From Bacillota bacterium (GTDB lineage Bacteria > Bacillota > Clostridia > UBA1381), in NCBI GenBank assembly GCA_021203665.1, contig JAJQAT010000080.1, positions 1-6,089 on the forward strand: a DNA stretch of 6,089 nt, in the 5' to 3' direction. Each line of letters starts with the position of its first letter. Position 1 is the first letter of the stretch. Shown here in pieces: positions 1 through 5,421 of this stretch. A program made the position numbers and the translations under genes. The notes under the pieces were generated by a model. It ran no database searches and was not told the DNA's origin. It saw only the letters and a program-made list of their open reading frames with translations.

Positions 1-47
1 TTTTGACGCGCATATTGATTTCGCAAGCGAAATACAACCCGTCAAAA
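1..47. repeat. Nested inverted repeat (hairpin 1)
   Basis: The outer arms TTTTGACG (1-8) and CGTCAAAA (40-47) are perfect complements. Inside them ATTTCGC (18-24) pairs with GCGAAAT (27-33) around an AA loop. The result is a two-part stem with small internal loops. It has no T-tract, so it is not itself a classical terminator. It is the first of four hairpins packed into the first 150 bases. It may be the end of a dispersed intergenic repeat or of a structured RNA that begins left of the window. Confidence 0.5.
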
Positions 48-58
48 ATGATTTTCAT

Positions 59-76
59 TCGAGGTTAGCACCTCGA
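59..76. repeat. Short inverted repeat (hairpin 2)
   Basis: TCGAGGT (59-65) and ACCTCGA (70-76) form a perfect 7-bp stem around a 4-base loop. No T-tract follows on either strand. It lies between the nested repeat at the left edge and the terminator-like hairpins, and looks like part of the same structured non-coding stretch. Confidence 0.5.
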
Positions 77-82
77 GCACCC

Positions 83-120
83 AAGAACAAAGTAGACAAA
101 ACCTAACCGGTTTTGTCTAC
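83..120 (-). terminator. Probable terminator of the sulfite reductase-pepD operon
   Basis: GTAGACAAAACC (92-103) and GGTTTTGTCTAC (109-120) form a perfect 12-bp stem with a 5-base loop. Read leftwards, the stem is followed by the T-rich run TTTGTTCTT (91 down to 83). It lies 36 bases beyond the stop codon of the dipeptidase gene, where a Rho-independent terminator of that operon would be expected. The T-tract is interrupted, so it could be a weak terminator. The stem is symmetrical, so it could also act on rightward transcripts. Confidence 0.55.
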
Positions 121-126
121 AGTCTC

Positions 127-152
127 AAGCGTTTTTGCAAACGCTTTTTTTA
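127..152 (+). terminator. Rho-independent terminator for a rightward transcript from the left
   Basis: AAGCGTTT (127-134) and AAACGCTT (139-146) form an 8-bp stem with a TTGC loop, running directly into a T-tract up to base 151. This is a textbook intrinsic terminator on the plus strand. No plus-strand gene is convincing in bases 1-126, so the transcript it ends must start left of the window. It faces the end of the leftward dipeptidase gene and would stop read-through into it, giving a convergent terminator arrangement with the neighbouring 12-bp hairpin. Confidence 0.7.
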
Positions 153-155
153 TTT

Positions 156-1598
156 CTACATTTTTTCAAGTATTTTTAAAAGAAAATTCCACGTTCTCGC
201 AACGGACGCGACGCTCATTCGCTCGCGCGGAGTATGGATATTCTCTATATCGGGTCCGATTGACACCATATCAATATCCGCGATTTTGTCGGCGAAAAGA
301 CCGCATTCAAGTCCCGCGTGAATTGCCTCGATGCGGGGCGGCGCGGCGTACATTTTTTCGTATACCTCCGTCATTATATCGCGCAGCGGCGATACATTCC
401 TATATTCCCACGACGGATAATCCGCGCTGAATGATATATCGCCGCCAATACCTGCGATAAATTCTTTCAGACACCGCATTGTAAGCCTCTTGCCGTTTTC
501 GGTGTTGCTCCTTATTAAGCAATCTGTATCGAGCGTGTCCGCGTCCGCGCGGAGTATTCCGAGATTAAGCGATGTCTCTGCCATACCGTCCGTTTCGGGA
601 CTTACAGCCCGCACGCCGTTCGGTATATTTATAAGAGCGTCGATTAATTTGCGTGTGCCGTTCGTGTCGGTCAGCGTATCCGGCATAGCCGCATCGGACA
701 CCGAGACGGTTAAGCTCGGCTCTTCGGGCATTTTCCTTTGTATTGCCTCATAAAAGTCGTACACTGTATTTTTTATCAAGTCGGCATTATTTTTGTCGGC
801 GCATATAAGTGCGGCGGCCGATTGCGGAATCACATTGGTTTTGCCGCCGCTCAGGACGTGCGCGATACCGATTTCGGCATTGTTGTTTATATATTCTAAC
901 AAGCTGCCCATAAGCTTTGCGGCATTTTGCCTGTTTTTGCCTATATCCGTTCCGGAATGACCGCCCGTAAGTCCGCCTATTTCAATTTCAAGCGCGCAAA
1001 GCGTACAGCCGCTTTTTGCGGACGAAAGCGGAACGCGGCAGTGAGCGGTAATTCCGCCGGCGCAGCTTACGGTAAACACGCCCTCCTCCTCCGAGTCGAT
1101 ATTTATAAGGCGTTTTCCGGTAATATTTGAAAAATCAAGCTCCGCCGCGCCGAGCATTCCTATTTCCTCGTCGCGGGTAAAAACCGCCTCGATTGGCGGG
1201 TGAGGAACAGACGGGTCATCCAAAACGGCGAGAATATACGCTATTGCTATTCCGTCGTCGCCGCCGAGTGTCGTTCCGTCCGCCCAAATATAATTTCCGT
1301 CCGTGCAAAGCGTTATGGGTTCGCTTTGCATATCAAGTGCGCAGTCGGGATTTTTTTCGCACACCATATCCAGATGACCTTGAAGAATAACGCTTTCGCT
1401 TTTTTCGCGCCCGTTTGTGCCCTCGGAAAATATTATGACGTTGCCGCCGCTGTCCTTTACGGCTTTGAGATTTCGCTTTTTTGCAAATTCCATACAATAG
1501 TCGGCGAGTCCCTCCGTATTTCCCGAACCGTGCGGTATAGCGGATATTTCCGCGAAAAATCCAAAAACGCTCTCAGGCTTTAAATCGCAAATCCGCAT
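156..1598 (-). CDS. Aminoacyl-histidine dipeptidase (Xaa-His dipeptidase PepD), peptidase family M20
   Basis: This cytoplasmic metallopeptidase of 480 residues is full length for PepD (about 485-490). The two-metal site expected in M20 enzymes is complete: H75 and D77 in GHLD, D114 in GGDDG, catalytic E144 and ligand E145 in TRDEEIG, D168 in NIDS, and H455 in IHTP. The spacing follows the characterised Vibrio PepD (H80, D82, D119, E149, E150, D173, H461) with a near-constant offset. H214 in TGGHSG fits the lid/dimer domain, roughly residues 190-400, which interrupts the catalytic domain. There is no signal peptide. The ATG has GAGGAGG 6 bases upstream. It begins 18 bases after the reductase gene ends and has no promoter of its own in that gap, so it should be co-transcribed. 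The family cleaves unusual dipeptides such as carnosine and Xaa-His; E. coli PepD also splits Cys-Gly, which would suit its neighbour. The exact substrate cannot be read from sequence. Confidence 0.95.
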   Translation of the reverse strand: MRICDLKPESVFGFFAEISAIPHGSGNTEGLADYCMEFAKKRNLKAVKDSGGNVIIFSEGTNGREKSESVILQGHLDMVCEKNPDCALDMQSEPITLCTDGNYIWADGTTLGGDDGIAIAYILAVLDDPSVPHPPIEAVFTRDEEIGMLGAAELDFSNITGKRLINIDSEEEGVFTVSCAGGITAHCRVPLSSAKSGCTLCALEIEIGGLTGGHSGTDIGKNRQNAAKLMGSLLEYINNNAEIGIAHVLSGGKTNVIPQSAAALICADKNNADLIKNTVYDFYEAIQRKMPEEPSLTVSVSDAAMPDTLTDTNGTRKLIDALINIPNGVRAVSPETDGMAETSLNLGILRADADTLDTDCLIRSNTENGKRLTMRCLKEFIAGIGGDISFSADYPSWEYRNVSPLRDIMTEVYEKMYAAPPRIEAIHAGLECGLFADKIADIDMVSIGPDIENIHTPRERMSVASVARTWNFLLKILEKM

Positions 1599-1616
1599 AT
1601 AAATCCTCCTCTCGGA

Positions 1617-3140
1617 TTAAATGTATTTGTTGACTATACTAATCAGCTCGTCATGCTTATTTTCCACAAATTCCTCGTAATTCATTCCCGACGCGGCGAC
1701 TGTTTTGCCAAGCTCCGTGATGAATACCGGAATATCCTCCGCGGCGATAACGCCAAGCTCATCACCGAATTTTTCCCGACCCTGCTTGTCGCAGCCGTTT
1801 ATGTTGACGGTAAATCCGGCAACCGGCTTTTTATCAACCATTTTAACCTTACCGTGAAAGCCTATTGAGCCTATCTGGTGTGTGCCGCAGGAGGATGTGC
1901 AGCCGCTTATGTGCATTGTCGGCAGAACTCCGTCAGCAAAGTCATACGGCTTAACCGCTTGCAAAACAGACCTTAAAAGCTCCTGCGAATCACGCAGACC
2001 CTGCTGACATACCGACGCGCCTATGCAGGCAACCGATTCCTCGACAGCCTTTTCCGCGCCGCCGCTTGTCGCGCTTAAAACCTTTTCCGCCTCATTTCCG
2101 TCACAGTTTATGATATATACGGATTCATCGGGCGAAACCCGCAGTGAAACGCCGTCCATATCCTTTATCGCCTCATAAACGCGCTTAAGCTCACTTACGT
2201 GCATGGTGCCGCCTATCGGGTGGAATTTAACCGTGTAAAGACCGTCCTGCTTTTGCTCCGAAATTCTTCTTGATTTAAGATCGGTTTTTACGCCCGTTTT
2301 CTTTATTTCATCATTGACGACGCTTATGTCAAGTCCGCCCTCGGAAAGCGATTTATCAAGAATTTCATTGAATTTTTCAATAAAGCTGTCTCCGAGCGCG
2401 TTCTGTATATAACGCGTGCGCGCTTTGGAACGAACATCGTAATTGCCGTATTCGCAGAAAAACTCAATCATCGTCTTTATATAGTAAAGCACCTTTGAGC
2501 CGTCGATTCCGTCCGCGACCTTAACGCCCATACGCGGATTCATACCCATACCGCCGGCGCAGTAAACGTCAAATTTGCCGTCGGGACGGGAAACAAATCC
2601 GAGGTCGCGGAAGGTGGCGTGAACGGCGTTTTGCGGCGAGTTTGAAAAGCAAACCTTAAGCTTTCTCGGCATCTTAACAGCGTCTATTTGCTTTAGGAGA
2701 TATTCGGCGGCTTTTTCGGCATAGGGGAACACGTCGAAATTTTCACCCTTTTCAACACCCGTAAGCGGCGATACCATCACGTTTCTCGGGAAGTCGCCGC
2801 CGCCTCCGAGGGTATAAAATCCGCTCTCTATGGCGTCCGTCATAACGTCCGCGACTATGCGCGGCGGTATATCGTGTATTTGAATAGTCTGACAGGTGGT
2901 GCAATGCAGACGGTCAAGATTATATTTTTCGCAAATATCTATAATCGCCTTAACCTTATCCTTTGATAATTGTCCGCCCGCCATTCTCAGCCTCAGCATT
3001 GACGCGCCGCCTCCGCGCTGAGCGTAGCTGCCGAATTTTCCCGAAAAGCCCTTGTATTGCGCCACGTTGATTTCACCGTTTACAAATTGCTCGGTTTTCT
3101 CGCGGAATAAGTCTATTTGTTTTTTTAATTCATCGTTCAT
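1617..3140 (-). CDS. Siroheme/[4Fe-4S] nitrite/sulfite reductase
   Basis: This 507-residue protein catalyses six-electron reduction of sulfite to sulfide or nitrite to ammonia. It shows the duplicated family layout: ferredoxin-like half-domain at about 40-105, siroheme domain at about 110-250, second half-domain at about 298-355, and second siroheme/Fe-S domain at about 365-500. The cluster ligands are intact as C372-x5-C378 and C414-x3-C418, with C418 expected to bridge to siroheme. Anion-binding residues of E. coli CysI have counterparts: R50/R52 in LRLR, R119 in PRN, and K160 and K162 in RKLK. The conserved T-x-R-Q motif reads T-T-C-Q (81-84), so the usual Arg is Cys83. No flavoprotein partner (CysJ) is next door, so ferredoxin is the likely donor. 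The ATG has GGGAGGG 7 bases upstream. It is the first gene of a leftward operon with pepD. Sulfite versus nitrite preference cannot be decided here; sulfite is favoured only by inference from context. Confidence 0.93.
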   Translation of the reverse strand: MNDELKKQIDLFREKTEQFVNGEINVAQYKGFSGKFGSYAQRGGGASMLRLRMAGGQLSKDKVKAIIDICEKYNLDRLHCTTCQTIQIHDIPPRIVADVMTDAIESGFYTLGGGGDFPRNVMVSPLTGVEKGENFDVFPYAEKAAEYLLKQIDAVKMPRKLKVCFSNSPQNAVHATFRDLGFVSRPDGKFDVYCAGGMGMNPRMGVKVADGIDGSKVLYYIKTMIEFFCEYGNYDVRSKARTRYIQNALGDSFIEKFNEILDKSLSEGGLDISVVNDEIKKTGVKTDLKSRRISEQKQDGLYTVKFHPIGGTMHVSELKRVYEAIKDMDGVSLRVSPDESVYIINCDGNEAEKVLSATSGGAEKAVEESVACIGASVCQQGLRDSQELLRSVLQAVKPYDFADGVLPTMHISGCTSSCGTHQIGSIGFHGKVKMVDKKPVAGFTVNINGCDKQGREKFGDELGVIAAEDIPVFITELGKTVAASGMNYEEFVENKHDELISIVNKYI

Positions 3141-3174
3141 AAGATTACCCTCCCAAAAATTTTTCTCTGATTAA

Positions 3175-3203
3175 AGTATACCACAATAATGCGCATTTGT
3201 CAT
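3175..3203 (-). promoter_or_regulatory. Sigma-A-type promoter for the reductase-pepD operon (proximal)
   Basis: Read leftwards, the -35 is ATGACA (3203-3198, 5 of 6 to consensus) and the -10 is TATACT (3180-3175, 5 of 6), with a 17-base spacer. TGG directly before the -10 supplies an extended -10 motif. The expected start near 3168 gives a leader of about 28 bases ending in the GGGAGGG ribosome binding site. This is the best candidate for the main promoter of the leftward operon. Confidence 0.7.
3188..3197. promoter_or_regulatory. Palindrome in promoter spacer, possible operator
   Basis: AATGCGCATT is a perfect 10-bp palindrome sitting wholly inside the 17-base spacer of the leftward promoter. 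A dimeric repressor bound here would block RNA polymerase. The position is seen directly; an operator role is inference, as no regulator gene is in the window and I do not recognise the site as that of a known regulator. Confidence 0.35.
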
Positions 3204-3244
3204 TCATTAATTTTGACTTTTATATGAAAATTTTGCACCTTTTA

Positions 3245-3274
3245 TTGACTTAATCACATTATAAATGGTATAAT
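3245..3274 (+). promoter_or_regulatory. Sigma-A promoter of the amylase-HAD-repeat protein operon
   Basis: TTGACT (3245-3250, 5 of 6) and TATAAT (3269-3274, perfect) are separated by 18 bases. The predicted start near 3281 gives an unusually long leader of about 158 bases before the amylase ATG, most of which folds into one hairpin. This is the strongest promoter match on the plus strand of the window. Confidence 0.75.
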
Positions 3275-3285
3275 CGGTATATCAA
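3258..3285 (-). promoter_or_regulatory. Possible distal leftward promoter overlapping the rightward one
   Basis: Read leftwards, TTGATA (3285-3280, 5 of 6) and TATAAT (3263-3258, perfect) are 16 bases apart. The -10 lies in the spacer of the rightward promoter, and the -35 lies just past the rightward -10. If both are real, they occupy the same DNA and would compete for polymerase. The area is AT-rich, so chance matches are possible and the proximal leftward promoter is better supported. Confidence 0.4.
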
Positions 3286-3293
3286 CATTTATT

Positions 3294-3399
3294 TAACGTG
3301 GAAAATAAACTGCGCATCTTGCCATTATTCGGAGCTTGAAGTATAAACATACGTCGGCACTCCTCATAACGGCAATCTGCTTGTTTCTTTTCCACGTTA
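3294..3399 (+). promoter_or_regulatory. Long near-continuous hairpin in the amylase leader
   Basis: A perfect 12-bp outer helix joins TAACGTGGAAAA (3294-3305) to TTTTCCACGTTA (3388-3399). Shorter helices stack inside it: 3307-3310 with 3383-3386, 3314-3316 with 3378-3380, 3319-3323 with 3371-3375, 3325-3328 with 3366-3369, 3331-3334 with 3360-3363, and 3341-3344 with 3349-3352 closing an AAAC loop. About 36 pairs form over 106 bases, separated by small mismatches and loops. It starts about a dozen bases after the predicted transcription start, so it would be in the mRNA leader. It matches no riboswitch class I can name. It could be a cis-regulatory RNA or a small palindromic mobile element inserted between promoter and gene. 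Confidence 0.6.
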
Positions 3400-3407
3400 T
3401 AATTTAT

Positions 3408-3433
3408 GCCGCTGTTGGCGGCGGAATGGAGGA
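3408..3433 (+). promoter_or_regulatory. Small hairpin next to the amylase Shine-Dalgarno site
   Basis: GCCGC (3408-3412) and GCGGC (3418-3422) form a 5-bp stem with a 5-base loop, ending 5 bases before GGAGG (3428-3432). GAGGA (3429-3433) can also pair with TCCTC (3361-3365) in the long leader hairpin, part of which is otherwise paired with GGAG (3331-3334). Two exclusive states, ribosome site open or masked, can be drawn. The pairing is only 5 bp, so regulation by it is speculative. Confidence 0.3.
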
Positions 3434-3439
3434 ATTACT

Positions 3440-4750
3440 ATGTGGGCATATGAAAGTGTTTTTTATCAGATTTATCCTTTGGGATTTTGCGGTGCGCCGT
3501 TTGAAAACGACGGGAAGACCGAGCATAGAATTACAAAGGTAAACGATTGGATTTCACATATAAAAAAGCTCGGCGCGAACGCCGTATATTTTTCGCCTGT
3601 TTTCGAGTCGGATACTCACGGCTACAACACGCGCGACTATAAGAAAATCGACTGCCGCCTCGGCACGAACGAGGATTTTAAGGAGGTATGCGCCAACCTG
3701 CACGATAACGGCATAAGAGTTGTGCTTGACGGAGTTTTCAACCACGTAGGCAGAGGCTTTTGGGCGTTTCAGGACGTGCTGCGAAACCGCGAAGGCTCAC
3801 GCTGCCGCGATTGGTTTTTCATTAATTTTGGCGGCAACTCAAATTATAACGACGGACTTTGGTACGAAGGCTGGGAGGGCAACTATGACCTTGTGAAGCT
3901 TAATCTGCGCAACGAGGAGGTTATAAGCCATATTTTTGACGCGGTAAAATACTGGACGGAGGAATTTGACATCGACGGTCTGCGCCTTGACGTGGCATAC
4001 TGCCTTGACAAGGACTTCTTAAAGCGTCTGCGCGCCTTTACTGACGGTCTCAAGCCGGAATTTCTTCTTTTGGGCGAGCTTTTGCACGGCGATTACAATC
4101 AATTTGTAAATGATGAAATGTGTCACAGCTGCACAAACTATGAATGCTACAAGGGCATATATTCGAGCTTTAACAGTATGAATATGTTTGAGATTATACA
4201 TTCTCTTCTGCGTCAGTTCGGACCGGAAAACTGGACTCTTTACCGCGGCAAGCACCTTTTGAGCTTTGCTGATAATCACGACGTTTCGCGAATCGCGAGC
4301 ATACTTACAAACGAAAAGCATCTTCCGCTTGTATACGGAATGGTTTTCGGTATGCCGGGTATTCCGTGCGTGTATTACGGCAGCGAATGGGGCGCCAAGG
4401 CAAACAAAAGCGAGGGAGATCCGGCGCTTAGGGCGTGCTTTGATGAGCCGGTGGAAAACGAGCTTTCGGAATTTATCGCAAGGCTTGCCGAGGCTCATAA
4501 AAACAGCAAAGCGCTGTGCTATGGAGATTTCCGCTCGGTTGTGCTGCAAAACAAGTATTGTATTTTTGAAAGAAAATGCGAGGACGAGCGCGTGCTTGTA
4601 GCGATTAACGCGGACGAAAACCCCGTAACGGCGCATTTTGACGCCGGCTGCGGTATGGCGGTCGATTTGATTACGGGCAAGGATCACGATTTCGGCGGAG
4701 GCAGCGAGCTGCCGCCGTACAGCGTTCAATTCTGGAAGATGGAAAGATAA
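3440..4750 (+). CDS. GH13 alpha-amylase-family glycosyl hydrolase, cytoplasmic
   Basis: This 436-residue enzyme is expected to hydrolyse alpha-1,4 (possibly alpha-1,6) bonds of maltodextrins or related alpha-glucans inside the cell. All GH13 signature regions are present: GYNTRDY (61-67); region I D97-x3-N101-H102; region II GLRLD with nucleophile D184; region III with acid/base E213 in LLGE; region IV F-A-D-N-H-D with D281 as transition-state stabiliser; and GMPGIPCVYYGSEWG (304-318). A TIM barrel fills about 1-350 and a short beta domain follows to the end. There is no N-terminal carbohydrate-binding domain, which separates it from typical cyclomaltodextrinase or neopullulanase, and no signal peptide. 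Fourteen cysteines also fit a cytoplasmic anaerobe enzyme. GGAGG lies 7 bases before the ATG. It is the first gene of the rightward operon, after a long structured leader. The substrate among alpha-glucans is not decidable from motifs alone. Confidence 0.92.
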   Translation: MWAYESVFYQIYPLGFCGAPFENDGKTEHRITKVNDWISHIKKLGANAVYFSPVFESDTHGYNTRDYKKIDCRLGTNEDFKEVCANLHDNGIRVVLDGVFNHVGRGFWAFQDVLRNREGSRCRDWFFINFGGNSNYNDGLWYEGWEGNYDLVKLNLRNEEVISHIFDAVKYWTEEFDIDGLRLDVAYCLDKDFLKRLRAFTDGLKPEFLLLGELLHGDYNQFVNDEMCHSCTNYECYKGIYSSFNSMNMFEIIHSLLRQFGPENWTLYRGKHLLSFADNHDVSRIASILTNEKHLPLVYGMVFGMPGIPCVYYGSEWGAKANKSEGDPALRACFDEPVENELSEFIARLAEAHKNSKALCYGDFRSVVLQNKYCIFERKCEDERVLVAINADENPVTAHFDAGCGMAVDLITGKDHDFGGGSELPPYSVQFWKMER

Positions 4751-4766
4751 TATACGGGGTGATTTA

Positions 4767-5402
4767 ATGCGCGGAGCGATTTTTGACGTTGACGGCACTC
4801 TGCTTGATTCAATGCAGGTGTGGTGGGACGTGCTTATTGATTTTTTCGCCGTACACGGCAGGAAGCTTACCGATGAAGAGGCAATGAAATATAAGGAGAT
4901 AACTCTTGAGGAATCGATTCCGATGATTTGCGAGGAGCTGTGTCTTGATATGTCCTGTGACGAGATGGAGGAGGACCTAAAGCGAATGGCGGCAAAGCAG
5001 TATGAAAGCGTTATCCCTCTTAAAGACGGCGCCGCGGAGTATTTGAAGCAGCTCAAAAATGAGGGAGTTAAAATCGCGATAGCCACCTCGGGCTATGAGG
5101 AGCTTTGCAAAAAGGCGTTTACAAGGCTCGGTGTTTGGGAATATATAGACGCGTGCGCGCTTTCGTCGGAGGTGGGCGTAAATAAGTCCAATCCCGACGT
5201 TTATCTGCTTGCGGCAAAGCGCATAGGCGTGCCGCCGGGTGAATGTACGGTGTTTGAGGATATTTTGACGGGCATAAGCGGCGCGAAGAAAGGCGGCTTC
5301 AATACCGTCGCCGTCTATGACGAATCGAGCGCCGACGCGGCGGAAGACCTCAAACGGCAGGCGGATTTTTATATCACGGGCTGGCGAGAGCTGCTTAAAT
5401 AA
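4767..5402 (+). CDS. HAD-superfamily hydrolase, subfamily IA phosphatase
   Basis: This 211-residue protein carries all four HAD motifs: motif I F-D-V-D-G-T-L-L-D-S with nucleophile D7 and acid/base D9; motif II T107-S108 in IATSG; motif III K140 in NKSNPDVY; and motif IV E164-D165 in FEDILTGI. The segment between motif I and about residue 80 is helical in character and fits the C1 cap of beta-phosphoglucomutase/phosphoglycolate-phosphatase-like members. It probably dephosphorylates a small metabolite in the cytoplasm. Given the amylase before it, a sugar phosphate or beta-glucose 1-phosphate is tempting. However, no residue proves mutase activity and no maltose phosphorylase is visible, so a general phosphatase is the safer call. 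GGGGTGA precedes the ATG by about 4 bases. The 16-base gap from the amylase stop, without promoter or terminator, argues for one transcript. Confidence 0.9.
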   Translation: MRGAIFDVDGTLLDSMQVWWDVLIDFFAVHGRKLTDEEAMKYKEITLEESIPMICEELCLDMSCDEMEEDLKRMAAKQYESVIPLKDGAAEYLKQLKNEGVKIAIATSGYEELCKKAFTRLGVWEYIDACALSSEVGVNKSNPDVYLLAAKRIGVPPGECTVFEDILTGISGAKKGGFNTVAVYDESSADAAEDLKRQADFYITGWRELLK

Positions 5403-5421
5403 TTTTACGGAGGTATTCAAA

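Noticed and set aside
2..106. Open frame entering from the left edge and ending at TAA (104-106), a possible gene C-terminus
   Set aside because: It runs through three inverted repeats, including the left arm of a 12-bp hairpin, so the structure argues for non-coding DNA. Only about 34 codons are visible and no family is recognisable.
3398..3403. Perfect TATAAT close to the amylase start, possible second promoter
   Set aside because: No acceptable -35 at 16-18 bases; the TTGTTT upstream is only 11 bases away. There is no extended -10 TG.
3336..3542. TTG-started 68-codon frame with a hydrophobic, signal-peptide-like N-terminus in the amylase leader
   Set aside because: The only GGAG before it (3331-3334) is a single base from the TTG, too close to work; the frame overlaps the amylase by about 100 bases, and its sequence is explained by the leader hairpin. 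A leader peptide is not fully excluded.
4019..5086. 355-codon open frame on the minus strand opposite the amylase and HAD genes
   Set aside because: It covers the complements of two genes with complete catalytic motifs, crosses their boundary, and its composition (Arg, Ser, Ile rich with no motif) is that of an antisense shadow.
4767..5402. Beta-phosphoglucomutase assignment for the HAD gene
   Set aside because: Tempting because of the amylase next door, but there is no maltose or trehalose phosphorylase, and visible motifs only support a general subfamily IA phosphatase.
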